In this document: piece after piece, positions 23,498-31,112 of the stretch | Layout: every line of letters begins with the position of its first letter | How positions within the stretch are numbered: position 1 is the stretch's first letter | Assembly (NCBI GenBank): GCA_900542325.1 | Contig: UQMY01000014.1 | Location: forward strand, 1-58,227 | Length of the DNA: 58,227 nt | DNA from: an uncultured Collinsella sp. | GTDB lineage: Bacteria; Actinomycetota; Coriobacteriia; Coriobacteriales; Coriobacteriaceae | Direction of reading: 5' to 3' | The notes under the pieces: generated by a model | Told to the model about the DNA's origin: nothing | Databases searched by the model: none | The model's input: the letters and a program-made list of their open reading frames with translations, nothing else | Program-made: the position numbers and the translations under genes

Positions 23498-25017
23498 TGG
23501 TCCCTCCTTCCCTGGTACATCGCCGCCTCGAGCACGTGGTCCTGCGTCACTTGCTCGCTCTCGGCGACGTCAGCGATTGTACGCGCGATACGCACCAGGC
23601 GCACGATGCCGCGGCCCGTGAGATGCGTGCGCTTCGACAGGCCGAGCACACACTTCTCCGCCGCATCATCGAGCTCAAAGGTCGAAACGACGCCGTCAAT
23701 GGACCGTGTCTCGTCATCCTCGGTCTCGGCATCAGCATCGTCCATACGGGATTCGCGCCAAGCGCGAAAAGCGCGACCGCGCACAACGTAGTCACGTAAC
23801 TCAGCTGACGACATACCCTCCGCGCCCTCGATAATCACCTGAGGGTCGGGACGGGTCACATCGATCATCATGTCGATACGGTCGGCCAAAGGACCGCGCA
23901 GTTTAGACCGATAGCGCTCGACCATCGCCGCCGAGCAGCGACACGGTACCTCACGATCGCCCAAAAAGCCGCAGGGGCAGGGATTGCTCGCAGCCAGCAG
24001 CTGAAAGCGCGACGGGAAGGTAAAAGCCCCGTCGACGCGTACGATCCTGACGTAGCCGCGTTCGATGGGCTGACGCAGCGTCTGCAGCACACCCGTGGGA
24101 AACTCGGCAAGCTCGTCCAAAAAGAGCACGCCGCCATGAGCAAGGCTGATCTCACCCGGGTGCACCGGGCGCCCACCGCCGATAAGACCTGCGGTCGAAA
24201 TACTGTGATGGGGGCTGCGGAAGGGCCGGTGCCCCGCCAACAAGCCATCAATGTTCTCACCCAAAACCGAATGGATGCACAGCGCCTCCTGTTGATCCTC
24301 AACGGAAAGCTCGGGCAGGATGCCGGTCATACGACGCGCGAGCATCGTCTTGCCCGATCCCGGGGACCCGATCATGAGCAAGCCGAGTTCTCCTGCCGCC
24401 GCAAGCGCCATGCCGCGCTTGGCGACCTCCTGCCCCAGTACGTCGGCATAGTCGAGCTCGGGCTCAAAGGTCGCCTCGAGCACTTCAGAATCCAAGTAGT
24501 GCCGCGCGGCATCGCCCATGCCATGGGCAAGCTGAGACAAATGATCGATGAATCCACAATCCACGCCCGCGAGTGGCACATGCTGGTCGGACCTGCCGGC
24601 GATAAAAGACAGCCCCATGTCGCGAGCCAGCAGCTGAAACGCCACCTCGCCCTTGACGGGAAGCACCGTACCGTCCAAGCCGAGCTCGCCGGCGATAAGG
24701 CAGCGATCGAGGTTGTCACGGGGAATCTGCCCATCGGCCGCCAGAACCGCGATGGCGATGGGCAGATCAAAGCCGCTACCGGTCTTGCGAATATCGCCGG
24801 GCGCTAGGTTGACCGTAATGCCCGAGCGTGGGATCTCGAACCCGGCGGAGCGCATCGCGCAGCGAATACGACCGCGTGACTCCATCACCTCCATACTCGG
24901 AATGCCGAGCATTTGGATGCCCGGAACACCACCGGCAAGCGAGACCTCGACCGTGACGTGAATCGCCTCGACGCCGCGGATGCAGGCCGCGTGAACGGCA
25001 AACGTCTCGAACGCCAT
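23494..25017 (-). CDS. comM: YifB/ComM-like Mg-chelatase-related AAA+ ATPase
   Basis: 507 residues. An N-terminal Lon-like fold (VHVTVEVSLAGG-type region, NLAPGDIRKTGSGFDLPIA), an AAA+ core with Walker A GSPGSGKTMLARR and Walker B GVLFLDELAEF, a Cys-rich CPCGFLGDREVPCRC and the C-terminal helical domain. Related ComM is a hexameric helicase for branch migration in natural transformation. ATG 25017 shares a base with the yraN stop (TGATG). It is grouped with dprA and yraN, the common order. Confidence 0.9.
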   Translation of the reverse strand: MAFETFAVHAACIRGVEAIHVTVEVSLAGGVPGIQMLGIPSMEVMESRGRIRCAMRSAGFEIPRSGITVNLAPGDIRKTGSGFDLPIAIAVLAADGQIPRDNLDRCLIAGELGLDGTVLPVKGEVAFQLLARDMGLSFIAGRSDQHVPLAGVDCGFIDHLSQLAHGMGDAARHYLDSEVLEATFEPELDYADVLGQEVAKRGMALAAAGELGLLMIGSPGSGKTMLARRMTGILPELSVEDQQEALCIHSVLGENIDGLLAGHRPFRSPHHSISTAGLIGGGRPVHPGEISLAHGGVLFLDELAEFPTGVLQTLRQPIERGYVRIVRVDGAFTFPSRFQLLAASNPCPCGFLGDREVPCRCSAAMVERYRSKLRGPLADRIDMMIDVTRPDPQVIIEGAEGMSSAELRDYVVRGRAFRAWRESRMDDADAETEDDETRSIDGVVSTFELDDAAEKCVLGLSKRTHLTGRGIVRLVRIARTIADVAESEQVTQDHVLEAAMYQGRRDQ

Positions 25018-25502
25018 CACGACACCTGCCAATCGAACGCGTTGTACTGATGCTCGATCTCAGCGATATGCCCGCCACGAATGGTGACGCCCACGGCATC
25101 GAAGCGAATCGCCTTGAGCGGATAATGCTCCATGAGATAGCAACTTGCGATGCGGCGGTAGCGGCGTTGCTTTTGGGCGTCCACGGCCTCCTCGGGAAAG
25201 ACCCGCGTGCTGCAATCCAGTGCGACGCGTCTGGTCTTGACCTCGGCCATCACCACGACATCGTCGAGCTCATCGAGCAGCACCAGATCGGCCTCGCCCT
25301 CGGTGCAACGATAACCCTGCTCCAGCAAGGTGTAGCCGCGCTCGTTAAAGTAGTCGATGGTGATCAGCTCGCCCAGCATGCCCAGCTCGCGGGGACTGAG
25401 TCCCTTGATAAACTCGGGCGTCATCGCCCCGCAGCCGAGCTCGCCGTTTTCCCAACGCTCCTTGAGCTGCTGCGTCTTGCTCTTTTTGCTTGCGGCACTC
25501 AT
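25017..25502 (-). CDS. YraN (UPF0102) family putative nuclease
   Basis: 161 residues from ATG 25502, which has AAGGAG at good spacing. The frame upstream to 25592 lacks support. The endonuclease-like motif of the family is visible: GEADLVLLDE followed by MAEVKTRR (Asp, Glu-x-Lys). A 45-residue Lys-rich N-terminal extension precedes it. The family is related to Holliday-junction resolvases but its biochemical role is not settled. Confidence 0.85.
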   Translation of the reverse strand: MSAASKKSKTQQLKERWENGELGCGAMTPEFIKGLSPRELGMLGELITIDYFNERGYTLLEQGYRCTEGEADLVLLDELDDVVVMAEVKTRRVALDCSTRVFPEEAVDAQKQRRYRRIASCYLMEHYPLKAIRFDAVGVTIRGGHIAEIEHQYNAFDWQVS

Positions 25503-25600
25503 GGGGTCTCCTTTCCCGCACACTGCATTGCCCCGATGATGAGGGCACCTTTCGTGCGGGTAAGTACCGGAAGCAAACCAAAAGCTGACCAAATGCCGTC

Positions 25601-25642
25601 AAAAAACGGGCCGTACGCAGCAATGCTGTTGCATACGGCCCG
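25601..25642 (-). terminator. Rho-independent terminator after rnhB
   Basis: Long stem CGGGCCGTA...TACGGCCCG (25607-25642, one mismatch region) followed in the minus direction by TTTTTT. It separates rnhB from yraN. Confidence 0.9.
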
Positions 25643-25691
25643 CTACCAGCAGGTTTATAAAACCCCTGAGGTCCCTGTCTCCACAATTGAC

Positions 25692-26480
25692 CTAGAAAAG
25701 GCGCTCAGTCTGCAGAAAGTTTCCGCAAAAGCTCACGCGGTGCAGTGGACAAAGTCCATGTTTGCGAATGGCCTCGATGTGCTCGGGGCTTGCGTAGCCT
25801 TTCGATTCGGCCAAATGGTACTCGGGATACTCGGCATCGTACTCGACCATTATCTCATCACGCGTGACCTTGGCCATGATGGACGCCGCGGCGATACAGG
25901 CGATCTTGGCATCGCCCTTCACCACGTCGCGCTCGTTGGGAACGGCGCCCAAGGGGTTACCGTCCATAAGCACGCAATCGGGCTCGAGCCCCGTATCGGC
26001 CACGGCGCCCGCGACAGCGGCTCGAATGGCGCGGGCCATGCCCATCTCATCGATATCCTTAGGCGCGATATGGCAAAAACCAATTGCCGTCGCCACCTCG
26101 GCAATCTTCACTGAGAGCAACTCGCGGCGCGCCGGCGTGAGCTTTTTGGAATCGTTGATGCCCCAGACGCGCGGCTCCATAGGAAGGCAGACGGCGCATA
26201 CCGTCAAAGGACCGGCCACCGATCCGCGACCCACCTCGTCGACACCAACGACTACCCCATCGCCGCCAAGCTCATGCATAAGCTCGTACATGTCATTGAC
26301 GCGCTCGCGCTCGGCAAGTTCCTTGGCATGGCGCTTAAGAGCACGCTCGCAAGCCTTGATCACCTGCTGGCGCGGGTCCTCGCGATAATGCTCCACGAGG
26401 GCGGGGATCTCCTCAAACGTAGCGCTCGCCAACTCACCGGCAACCTGCGATGCCGAAACCGAGCTCGTCATATTGGCCAT
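25692..26480 (-). CDS. rnhB: Ribonuclease HII
   Basis: 262 residues from ATG 26480 (AAGGAGG 7 bases upstream). The catalytic core starts at GVDEVGRG (Asp81, Glu82) and continues with DSKKLTPARR, VLMDGNP and KGDAKIACIAAASIMAK. It cuts the RNA strand of RNA-DNA hybrids and removes misincorporated ribonucleotides. The 75-residue N-terminal helical extension resembles the one in Bacillus-type RnhB. It lies between the rplS terminator and its own terminator. Confidence 0.95.
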   Translation of the reverse strand: MANMTSSVSASQVAGELASATFEEIPALVEHYREDPRQQVIKACERALKRHAKELAERERVNDMYELMHELGGDGVVVGVDEVGRGSVAGPLTVCAVCLPMEPRVWGINDSKKLTPARRELLSVKIAEVATAIGFCHIAPKDIDEMGMARAIRAAVAGAVADTGLEPDCVLMDGNPLGAVPNERDVVKGDAKIACIAAASIMAKVTRDEIMVEYDAEYPEYHLAESKGYASPEHIEAIRKHGLCPLHRVSFCGNFLQTERLF

Positions 26481-26510
26481 ACCAGGCCCTCCTTGCATGC
26501 AAATCAGATA

Positions 26511-26539
26511 AAAAGAAGGGCCACCCGAAGGTGACCCTT
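26511..26539 (-). terminator. Rho-independent terminator of rplS
   Basis: AAGGGCCACC (26516-26525), loop CGAA, GGTGACCCTT (26530-26539), then TTCTTTTTAT in the minus direction. The stable GNRA/UUCG-like loop supports it. Confidence 0.9.
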
Positions 26540-26573
26540 GTGTCCAAACGAGTGGACAGACGCTGCGATCTTC

Positions 26574-26915
26574 TTAGCGCTTCTCGGGGATGCGAGCAGC
26601 CTTGCCCACCTTGTCGCGGAGGTAGTACAGCTTGGCGCGACGGACGCGACCATGACGAACGACCTCGAGCTTGGCGATCTTGGGGCTGTGAAGCGGGAAG
26701 GTACGCTCAACACCGACACCGAAGGACATCTTGCGGACGGTGAAGGTCTCGCGGGCACCGGCGCCGGCCATGCGGATGACGTCGCCCTGGAAGACCTGAA
26801 TGCGCTCGCGGTCGCCTTCCTTAATGCGGTAGTGAACCTTGACGTTGTCGGCGACGCGAACCTGAGGAATGTCCTCGCGGATCTGCTGACGCTCGATTGC
26901 GCGGATGTAATCCAT
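26574..26915 (-). CDS. rplS: 50S ribosomal protein L19
   Basis: 113 residues from ATG 26915 (MDYIRAIERQQ) with AAGGA upstream. VRVADNVKVHYRIKEG, QVFQGDVIRMAG, FTVRKMSFGVGVERTFPL and HGRVRRAKLYYLRDKVGKAA are diagnostic. Preceded by a good promoter and followed by its own terminator, so it is monocistronic, away from trmD. Confidence 0.97.
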   Translation of the reverse strand: MDYIRAIERQQIREDIPQVRVADNVKVHYRIKEGDRERIQVFQGDVIRMAGAGARETFTVRKMSFGVGVERTFPLHSPKIAKLEVVRHGRVRRAKLYYLRDKVGKAARIPEKR

Positions 26916-26984
26916 GTGCAATTCCTTACTCTTCTAGAGGTGCCGTACCACCCTGGCCGGCACGTAGTTGAACAAACGTATTCG

Positions 26985-27012
26985 AGTATACACGCGCGGG
27001 GTTCTGCTGCAA
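26985..27012 (-). promoter_or_regulatory. Sigma-70-type promoter of rplS
   Basis: Minus strand: -35 TTGCAG (27012-27007), 16-base spacer, -10 TATACT (26990-26985). It lies 70 bases before the rplS start. Confidence 0.75.
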
Positions 27013-27057
27013 GAACAATTTTTTACGCAGACAAAAAGACAAAACCCGCACATGATA

Positions 27058-27087
27058 ACCGCCCGCCTCACGAATGAGACGGGCGGT
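27058..27087 (-). terminator. Hairpin downstream of ppdK
   Basis: ACCGCCCGCCTC / GAGACGGGCGGT, a 12-bp stem with one mismatch and a 6-base loop. No T run follows, so this may be a terminator aided by Rho. Confidence 0.6.
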
Positions 27088-27125
27088 ATGAAGGGGCGCT
27101 ACGCTAGGCGTCGATGCGCAGGGGG

Positions 27126-29876
27126 CTAGGCGCTGCGCTTGGCCTCGAGCTTGGCCTGAGCGGCAGCCAGGCGCGCGAGGGGCACGCGATAGGGCGAGCA
27201 GGACACGTAGTCCACGTCGGCCACGTTAAACAGGCCCTTGATGGACTTGGGGTCGCCGCCGTGCTCGCCGCACACGCCAAAGTGCATGTCGGGATTGGTG
27301 GCGCGGCCCTTCTCGACGGCCAAGCGCACGAGCTCCAGCACCGCCGTGTCGATAGTCTCGAAGGGATTGTCCTTCAGGATCTTCTTGTGCATGTACAGCG
27401 GGATGAACTTGGCCTCGGCATCGTCACGAGAGAAGCCGAAGGTCGTCTGCGTGAGGTCGTTGGTGCCAAAGCAGAAGAAGTCGGCATGATGGGCGATCTC
27501 GTCAGCGACCATGCAGGCACGCGGCAGCTCGAGCATCGTGCCCACGGGAATATTGAGCTCGACGCCTTCCTCGGCGGAAACCTCTGCGATCACGCGCTCG
27601 ATGACCTCGCGGGTCTGGACATGCTCAGCCGTGATGGAAACGAGCGGAACCATGATCTCGGGGCGCGGGTCGACACCATCCTTGATAAGGCGGGCAGCAG
27701 CCGTGGCCACAGCGCGGACCTGCATGAGCGGCAGATCGCCAAAGACGACGGACAGGCGCACGCCGCGCAGGCCGAGCATCGGGTTGGACTCGACCATGCC
27801 GTCAATGCGACGCAGGCGGGCGCGCAGGACGGCAAGCTCTTCCTCGCTGACGCCAGCGGCTTCCTTCTTGGTGATGGCGACCTCGAGCTCTCGAGGATTA
27901 TCCAAGAACTCATGAAGCGGCGGATCGAGCAGGCGGACGACCACATCGCGACCGGACATGGTCTTGAACATCGCCAGGAAGTCCTCGGTCTGGACCTTGA
28001 GCAGGTCGGCCAGGGCCTGCTGCTTCACGGCCTCATCGTCAGACAGGATAAAGCTCTGGATGATGTTCTTGCGATCGCCCAGGAACATGTGCTCGGTGCG
28101 GCACAGACCGATGGCCTCGGCGCCAAACTCAAGAGCGAGCTCGGCATCCTCGGGGTTGTCGGCGTTGACGCGCACGTGGTTGGCGTGACCGTCGGTCTCG
28201 TCCAAACGGATCTCATCGGCCCAGGACAGGATGGTGTCCAGGTCGCCGGTGAGCTCTGCAGAGACCAGGTCGACCGCGCCGTCAACGACGATACCCTGGG
28301 TGCCGTCGATGGAGATGACATCGCCCTCGCGCAGCACGCGGTCGCTGCCCTCGATGCGCACGACCTTCTCTGCCGCGTCAATGTGGAAGCGCTCAACGCC
28401 GCAAACGCAGGGCGTACCCATGCCGCGGGCGATAACGGCGGCATGGCTCGTCTTGCCACCGTGGCTGGTCAGGATGCCCTCGGCGGCGACCATGCCCTTC
28501 AGGTCGTCGGGGTTGGTCTCCCAGCGGACCAGAATGACCTTATGGCCTTCGGCGGAACGCGCGACGGCGTCATCACTCGAGAACACGGCCTCGCCCACGG
28601 CGGCACCGGGGCTGGCGTTAAGACCGGTAGCGAGTGCCTCGTACTTCTTGGAGGCGTCGAACTGCGGGTGCAGGAGCTGGTCGAGCTGTGCGGGATCGAT
28701 ACGGCTCACGGCCTCCTCGCGGGTGATGAGGCCCTCCTCGACCATCTCGATGGCAATGCGCAGGGCGGCGGTGGCGGTGCGCTTGCCCACGCGGGTCTGG
28801 AGCATCCAGAGCTTACCCTGCTCGATGGTGAACTCGATATCGCACATATCGCGATAGTGATCCTCGAGCGTCAGGAACACGCGCTCGAGCTCCTCGCCTG
28901 CGGACTCGAGGCCCGGGGTGGTCTTGAGGTCGGCGATGGGCTCGGTGTTGCGGATGCCGGCGACGACGTCCTCGCCCTGGGCATTCACCAAAAAGTCGCC
29001 ATAGAACTCCTTGGTGCCGTCGGCCGGGTTGCGCGTAAAGGCGACGCCGGTCGCAGAGGTCTCGCCCTTGTTGCCAAAGGCCATGGCTTGGACGTTGACG
29101 GCGGTACCGAGCTCGTCAGAGATGCCGTGCTGTTTGCGGTAAATGCAGGCACGCTCGTTCATCCAGCTGCCAAAGACGGCCTGGATGGCAAGGCGCAACT
29201 GGAGCTCCGAGTCGTGCGGGAAGACAGGCTTGCCGTCAACAACCTCGAGCTCGGGGTACAGGGCAGCATCAACGTTCTCGGAGAAGATGCCCTTGAAGGT
29301 CTCGACGAGCTCCTGCAGGTCCTCGGCCGAAAGCTCGGAATCGACGCGAACGCCGGCGACCAGGCGTGCCTGGGTCAGAGCGTTCTCGAACAGGTCGGCG
29401 TCGACGCCCATGACGACGTTGGAGAACATCTGGATAAAGCGGCGGTAGCTATCCCAGGCAAAACGCGGGTTTTGCGTCTGGGCGATAAGGCCCTGAACGG
29501 AATCGTCATTGAGGCCCAGGTTGAGGACTGTGTCCATCATGCCGGGCATGGAGAACGGAGCGCCCGAGCGAACCGATACGAGCAGCGGATCGGAGGCATC
29601 GCCGAGCTTTTTGCCGCAGCGGGCCTCGAGGTCGGCCTCGGCGGCAACGATCTCATCGAGTGCGCCTTCGGGCCAGACGTTGCCGGCACCGGAGTACTCG
29701 ACACAGGTCTGGCAGGTAATGGTAAAGCCACCGGGAACCGGCAGACCGATGCGGCTCATCTCGGCAAGGTTTGCGCCTTTGCCGCCAAGCACGAAGTTCA
29801 TGGATTTGTCGCCCTCAGTGACACAGGTGCCCTGGGCGTCGGTTCCAAAACGGTAAACCCTCTTGCAATCGCTCAC
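27126..29876 (-). CDS. ppdK: Pyruvate, phosphate dikinase
   Basis: 916 residues, slightly longer than the usual 875-890. An N-terminal ATP-grasp part (NFVLGGKGANLAEM), the swivelling phosphohistidine domain with LTSHGGKTSHAAV (catalytic His478, regulatory Thr476 two residues before), and a C-terminal PEP/pyruvate TIM barrel (EHMFLGDRK, ELNIPVGTMLELPRA, FCFGTNDLTQTT). It interconverts pyruvate + ATP + Pi with PEP + AMP + PPi. GTG 29876 has GGAAGGGG upstream. The next gene upstream encodes the matching regulatory kinase/phosphorylase. Confidence 0.96.
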   Translation of the reverse strand: MSDCKRVYRFGTDAQGTCVTEGDKSMNFVLGGKGANLAEMSRIGLPVPGGFTITCQTCVEYSGAGNVWPEGALDEIVAAEADLEARCGKKLGDASDPLLVSVRSGAPFSMPGMMDTVLNLGLNDDSVQGLIAQTQNPRFAWDSYRRFIQMFSNVVMGVDADLFENALTQARLVAGVRVDSELSAEDLQELVETFKGIFSENVDAALYPELEVVDGKPVFPHDSELQLRLAIQAVFGSWMNERACIYRKQHGISDELGTAVNVQAMAFGNKGETSATGVAFTRNPADGTKEFYGDFLVNAQGEDVVAGIRNTEPIADLKTTPGLESAGEELERVFLTLEDHYRDMCDIEFTIEQGKLWMLQTRVGKRTATAALRIAIEMVEEGLITREEAVSRIDPAQLDQLLHPQFDASKKYEALATGLNASPGAAVGEAVFSSDDAVARSAEGHKVILVRWETNPDDLKGMVAAEGILTSHGGKTSHAAVIARGMGTPCVCGVERFHIDAAEKVVRIEGSDRVLREGDVISIDGTQGIVVDGAVDLVSAELTGDLDTILSWADEIRLDETDGHANHVRVNADNPEDAELALEFGAEAIGLCRTEHMFLGDRKNIIQSFILSDDEAVKQQALADLLKVQTEDFLAMFKTMSGRDVVVRLLDPPLHEFLDNPRELEVAITKKEAAGVSEEELAVLRARLRRIDGMVESNPMLGLRGVRLSVVFGDLPLMQVRAVATAAARLIKDGVDPRPEIMVPLVSITAEHVQTREVIERVIAEVSAEEGVELNIPVGTMLELPRACMVADEIAHHADFFCFGTNDLTQTTFGFSRDDAEAKFIPLYMHKKILKDNPFETIDTAVLELVRLAVEKGRATNPDMHFGVCGEHGGDPKSIKGLFNVADVDYVSCSPYRVPLARLAAAQAKLEAKRSA

Positions 29877-30202
29877 GATACTTCCCCTTCCATGCGCTTA
29901 CGTGCACGACCGTGGTAACGAATCGACCCGCCGGATGCGGGCCGTGAGGGAACTATACGGCGGGTTTTGGACAGGCTTGAGCAGAGGGTGCGCGGTTTGG
30001 TAAACGTGCTAAAACCGGCGGTAAACGGTAGGTAAAGGTGGTTACCTTATGAAGATACCACTACAAGGAAAGTGCAGGTCGGATGCAATGTTTTTGCTAA
30101 ATCGCTTTACCATTTATCAGCATTAATTCCAAGTATTCTCTTTGGTTAGCTAAAAGAGCCCCGTCCCAAAGTAGCTACCCAAACAACCTTGTCCCAAGTG
30201 AG
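29877..30202. promoter_or_regulatory. Intergenic region between ppsR and ppdK
   Basis: 326 bases without a supported gene. It holds a -10-like TATAGT (minus strand, 29957-29952) for ppdK without a clear -35, a cluster of GGTAAA repeats (29999-30046) and a TAGCT-bounded repeat block next to the ppsR stop (30147-30205). No structured RNA was recognised. Confidence 0.5.
29999..30046. repeat. Helically phased GGTAAA(C/G)G repeats upstream of ppdK
   Basis: GGTAAACG at 29999-30006 and 30020-30027 (21 bp apart), GGTAAAGG at 30031-30038 (11 bp further) and GGTTACC at 30040-30046. Spacing of two and one helical turns puts the copies on one DNA face, as expected for a regulator bound about 40-90 bases upstream of the candidate -10. 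Confidence 0.5.
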
Positions 30203-30205
30203 CTA
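30147..30205. repeat. Two tandem TAGCT-bounded repeat units
   Basis: Minus strand: TAGCTCACTTGGGACAAGG from 30205, then TAGCTACTTTGGGACGGGG from 30177, closing with TTTTAGCTA at 30147. TAGCT boxes are spaced 28 and 25 bases. The first TAG is the ppsR stop codon. A related copy follows rsfS at 38190-38219. Confidence 0.55.
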
Positions 30206-31078
30206 CTTTTGTTGAGCGCGGCGGGCGGCACGGCGGGCTCTTGCCTCTTGAATCTCTTCGAGGTGAGCAATGATCTCGGCAGAGCTTTCCTCAATGGCTT
30301 TGCCGTCGGTACGCACAACAAAGCAGCCTAAGCGCTTCATGAGGGCACGAGCTTCCTCAAGCTCGCCGCGCACGCTCTCGGGCTCGGCATAGGAGCCGGC
30401 AACGGCACGAGCGTAGTCATCGCCCAAGCGGCTATCGCGAATTTCGGAAATCACATCGACGGTCGAAATCAGGCCGAACAGGCGCATCGGGTCAACCTCG
30501 TAAATCGACTTGGGCGGCTCCATGCCATGCGCCAGTGGCACATTGGCGACCTTGTAGCCCTGATAGGCTAAATACATCGACAGTGGCGTCTTGGATGTAC
30601 GCGACACACCCAGCAGCACGATATCGGCACCCGACAGATCGTCACAACCACGACCGTCATCGCGCTCAACGAAATACTCCATGGCCTCGATACGATGGAA
30701 ATACCGATCGTCGGTCTTGTGAATCACGCCCGCCACACCCTTGGGCGGCACGCCGACGAGCGAAGACAGCACGGCGAGCGTCGGACCGATCAGGTCGACC
30801 GAGCGAATGTGCAGCATGCCCAAATAATCGAGCACGCGGGCGCGAAGCGCCGGATCGACGATGGTGTGGAACACGGCGATATCGCGATGGTCGGCATCGA
30901 CGCGCGGCCCCACAAATGACTTGACCTGCTCCACGGAGGTCACCTTAGGCAGGCGCAAAACGCGAAAAGCCCCTACATCAAATTGCCCGGACGCCGCAAG
31001 CACCACCTCACAAGCGGTATCGCCGAGCGAGTCGGAGATAACGATAACGGTGGGACGAGCGGTGACCGGGCAATCCAT
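30203..31078 (-). CDS. ppsR: Pyruvate, phosphate dikinase regulatory kinase/phosphorylase (DUF299)
   Basis: 291 residues. VISDSLGDTACEV at the N-terminus and the P-loop-like GVSRTSKTPLSMYLA are typical of the ADP-dependent DUF299 family, followed by KVANVPLAHG and a basic Arg/Ala-rich tail. The family phosphorylates, and reverses by phosphorolysis, the Thr next to the catalytic His of PPDK or PEP synthase. The nearest neighbour downstream is ppdK, whose TSH motif is the expected target, so PDRP is the likely specificity. It follows glyS on the same strand by 34 bases. Confidence 0.92.
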   Translation of the reverse strand: MDCPVTARPTVIVISDSLGDTACEVVLAASGQFDVGAFRVLRLPKVTSVEQVKSFVGPRVDADHRDIAVFHTIVDPALRARVLDYLGMLHIRSVDLIGPTLAVLSSLVGVPPKGVAGVIHKTDDRYFHRIEAMEYFVERDDGRGCDDLSGADIVLLGVSRTSKTPLSMYLAYQGYKVANVPLAHGMEPPKSIYEVDPMRLFGLISTVDVISEIRDSRLGDDYARAVAGSYAEPESVRGELEEARALMKRLGCFVVRTDGKAIEESSAEIIAHLEEIQEARARRAARRAQQK

Positions 31079-31112
31079 GCGGGGCTCCTTTTGCGCTTAT
31101 GCGCAGGCTGGC

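Noticed and set aside
27114..29918. 934-residue open frame opposite ppdK, and similar long frames opposite glyS, obgE, tsf and rpsB
   Set aside because: All mirror well-conserved genes codon by codon and show no motifs, no ribosome sites and low-complexity composition.
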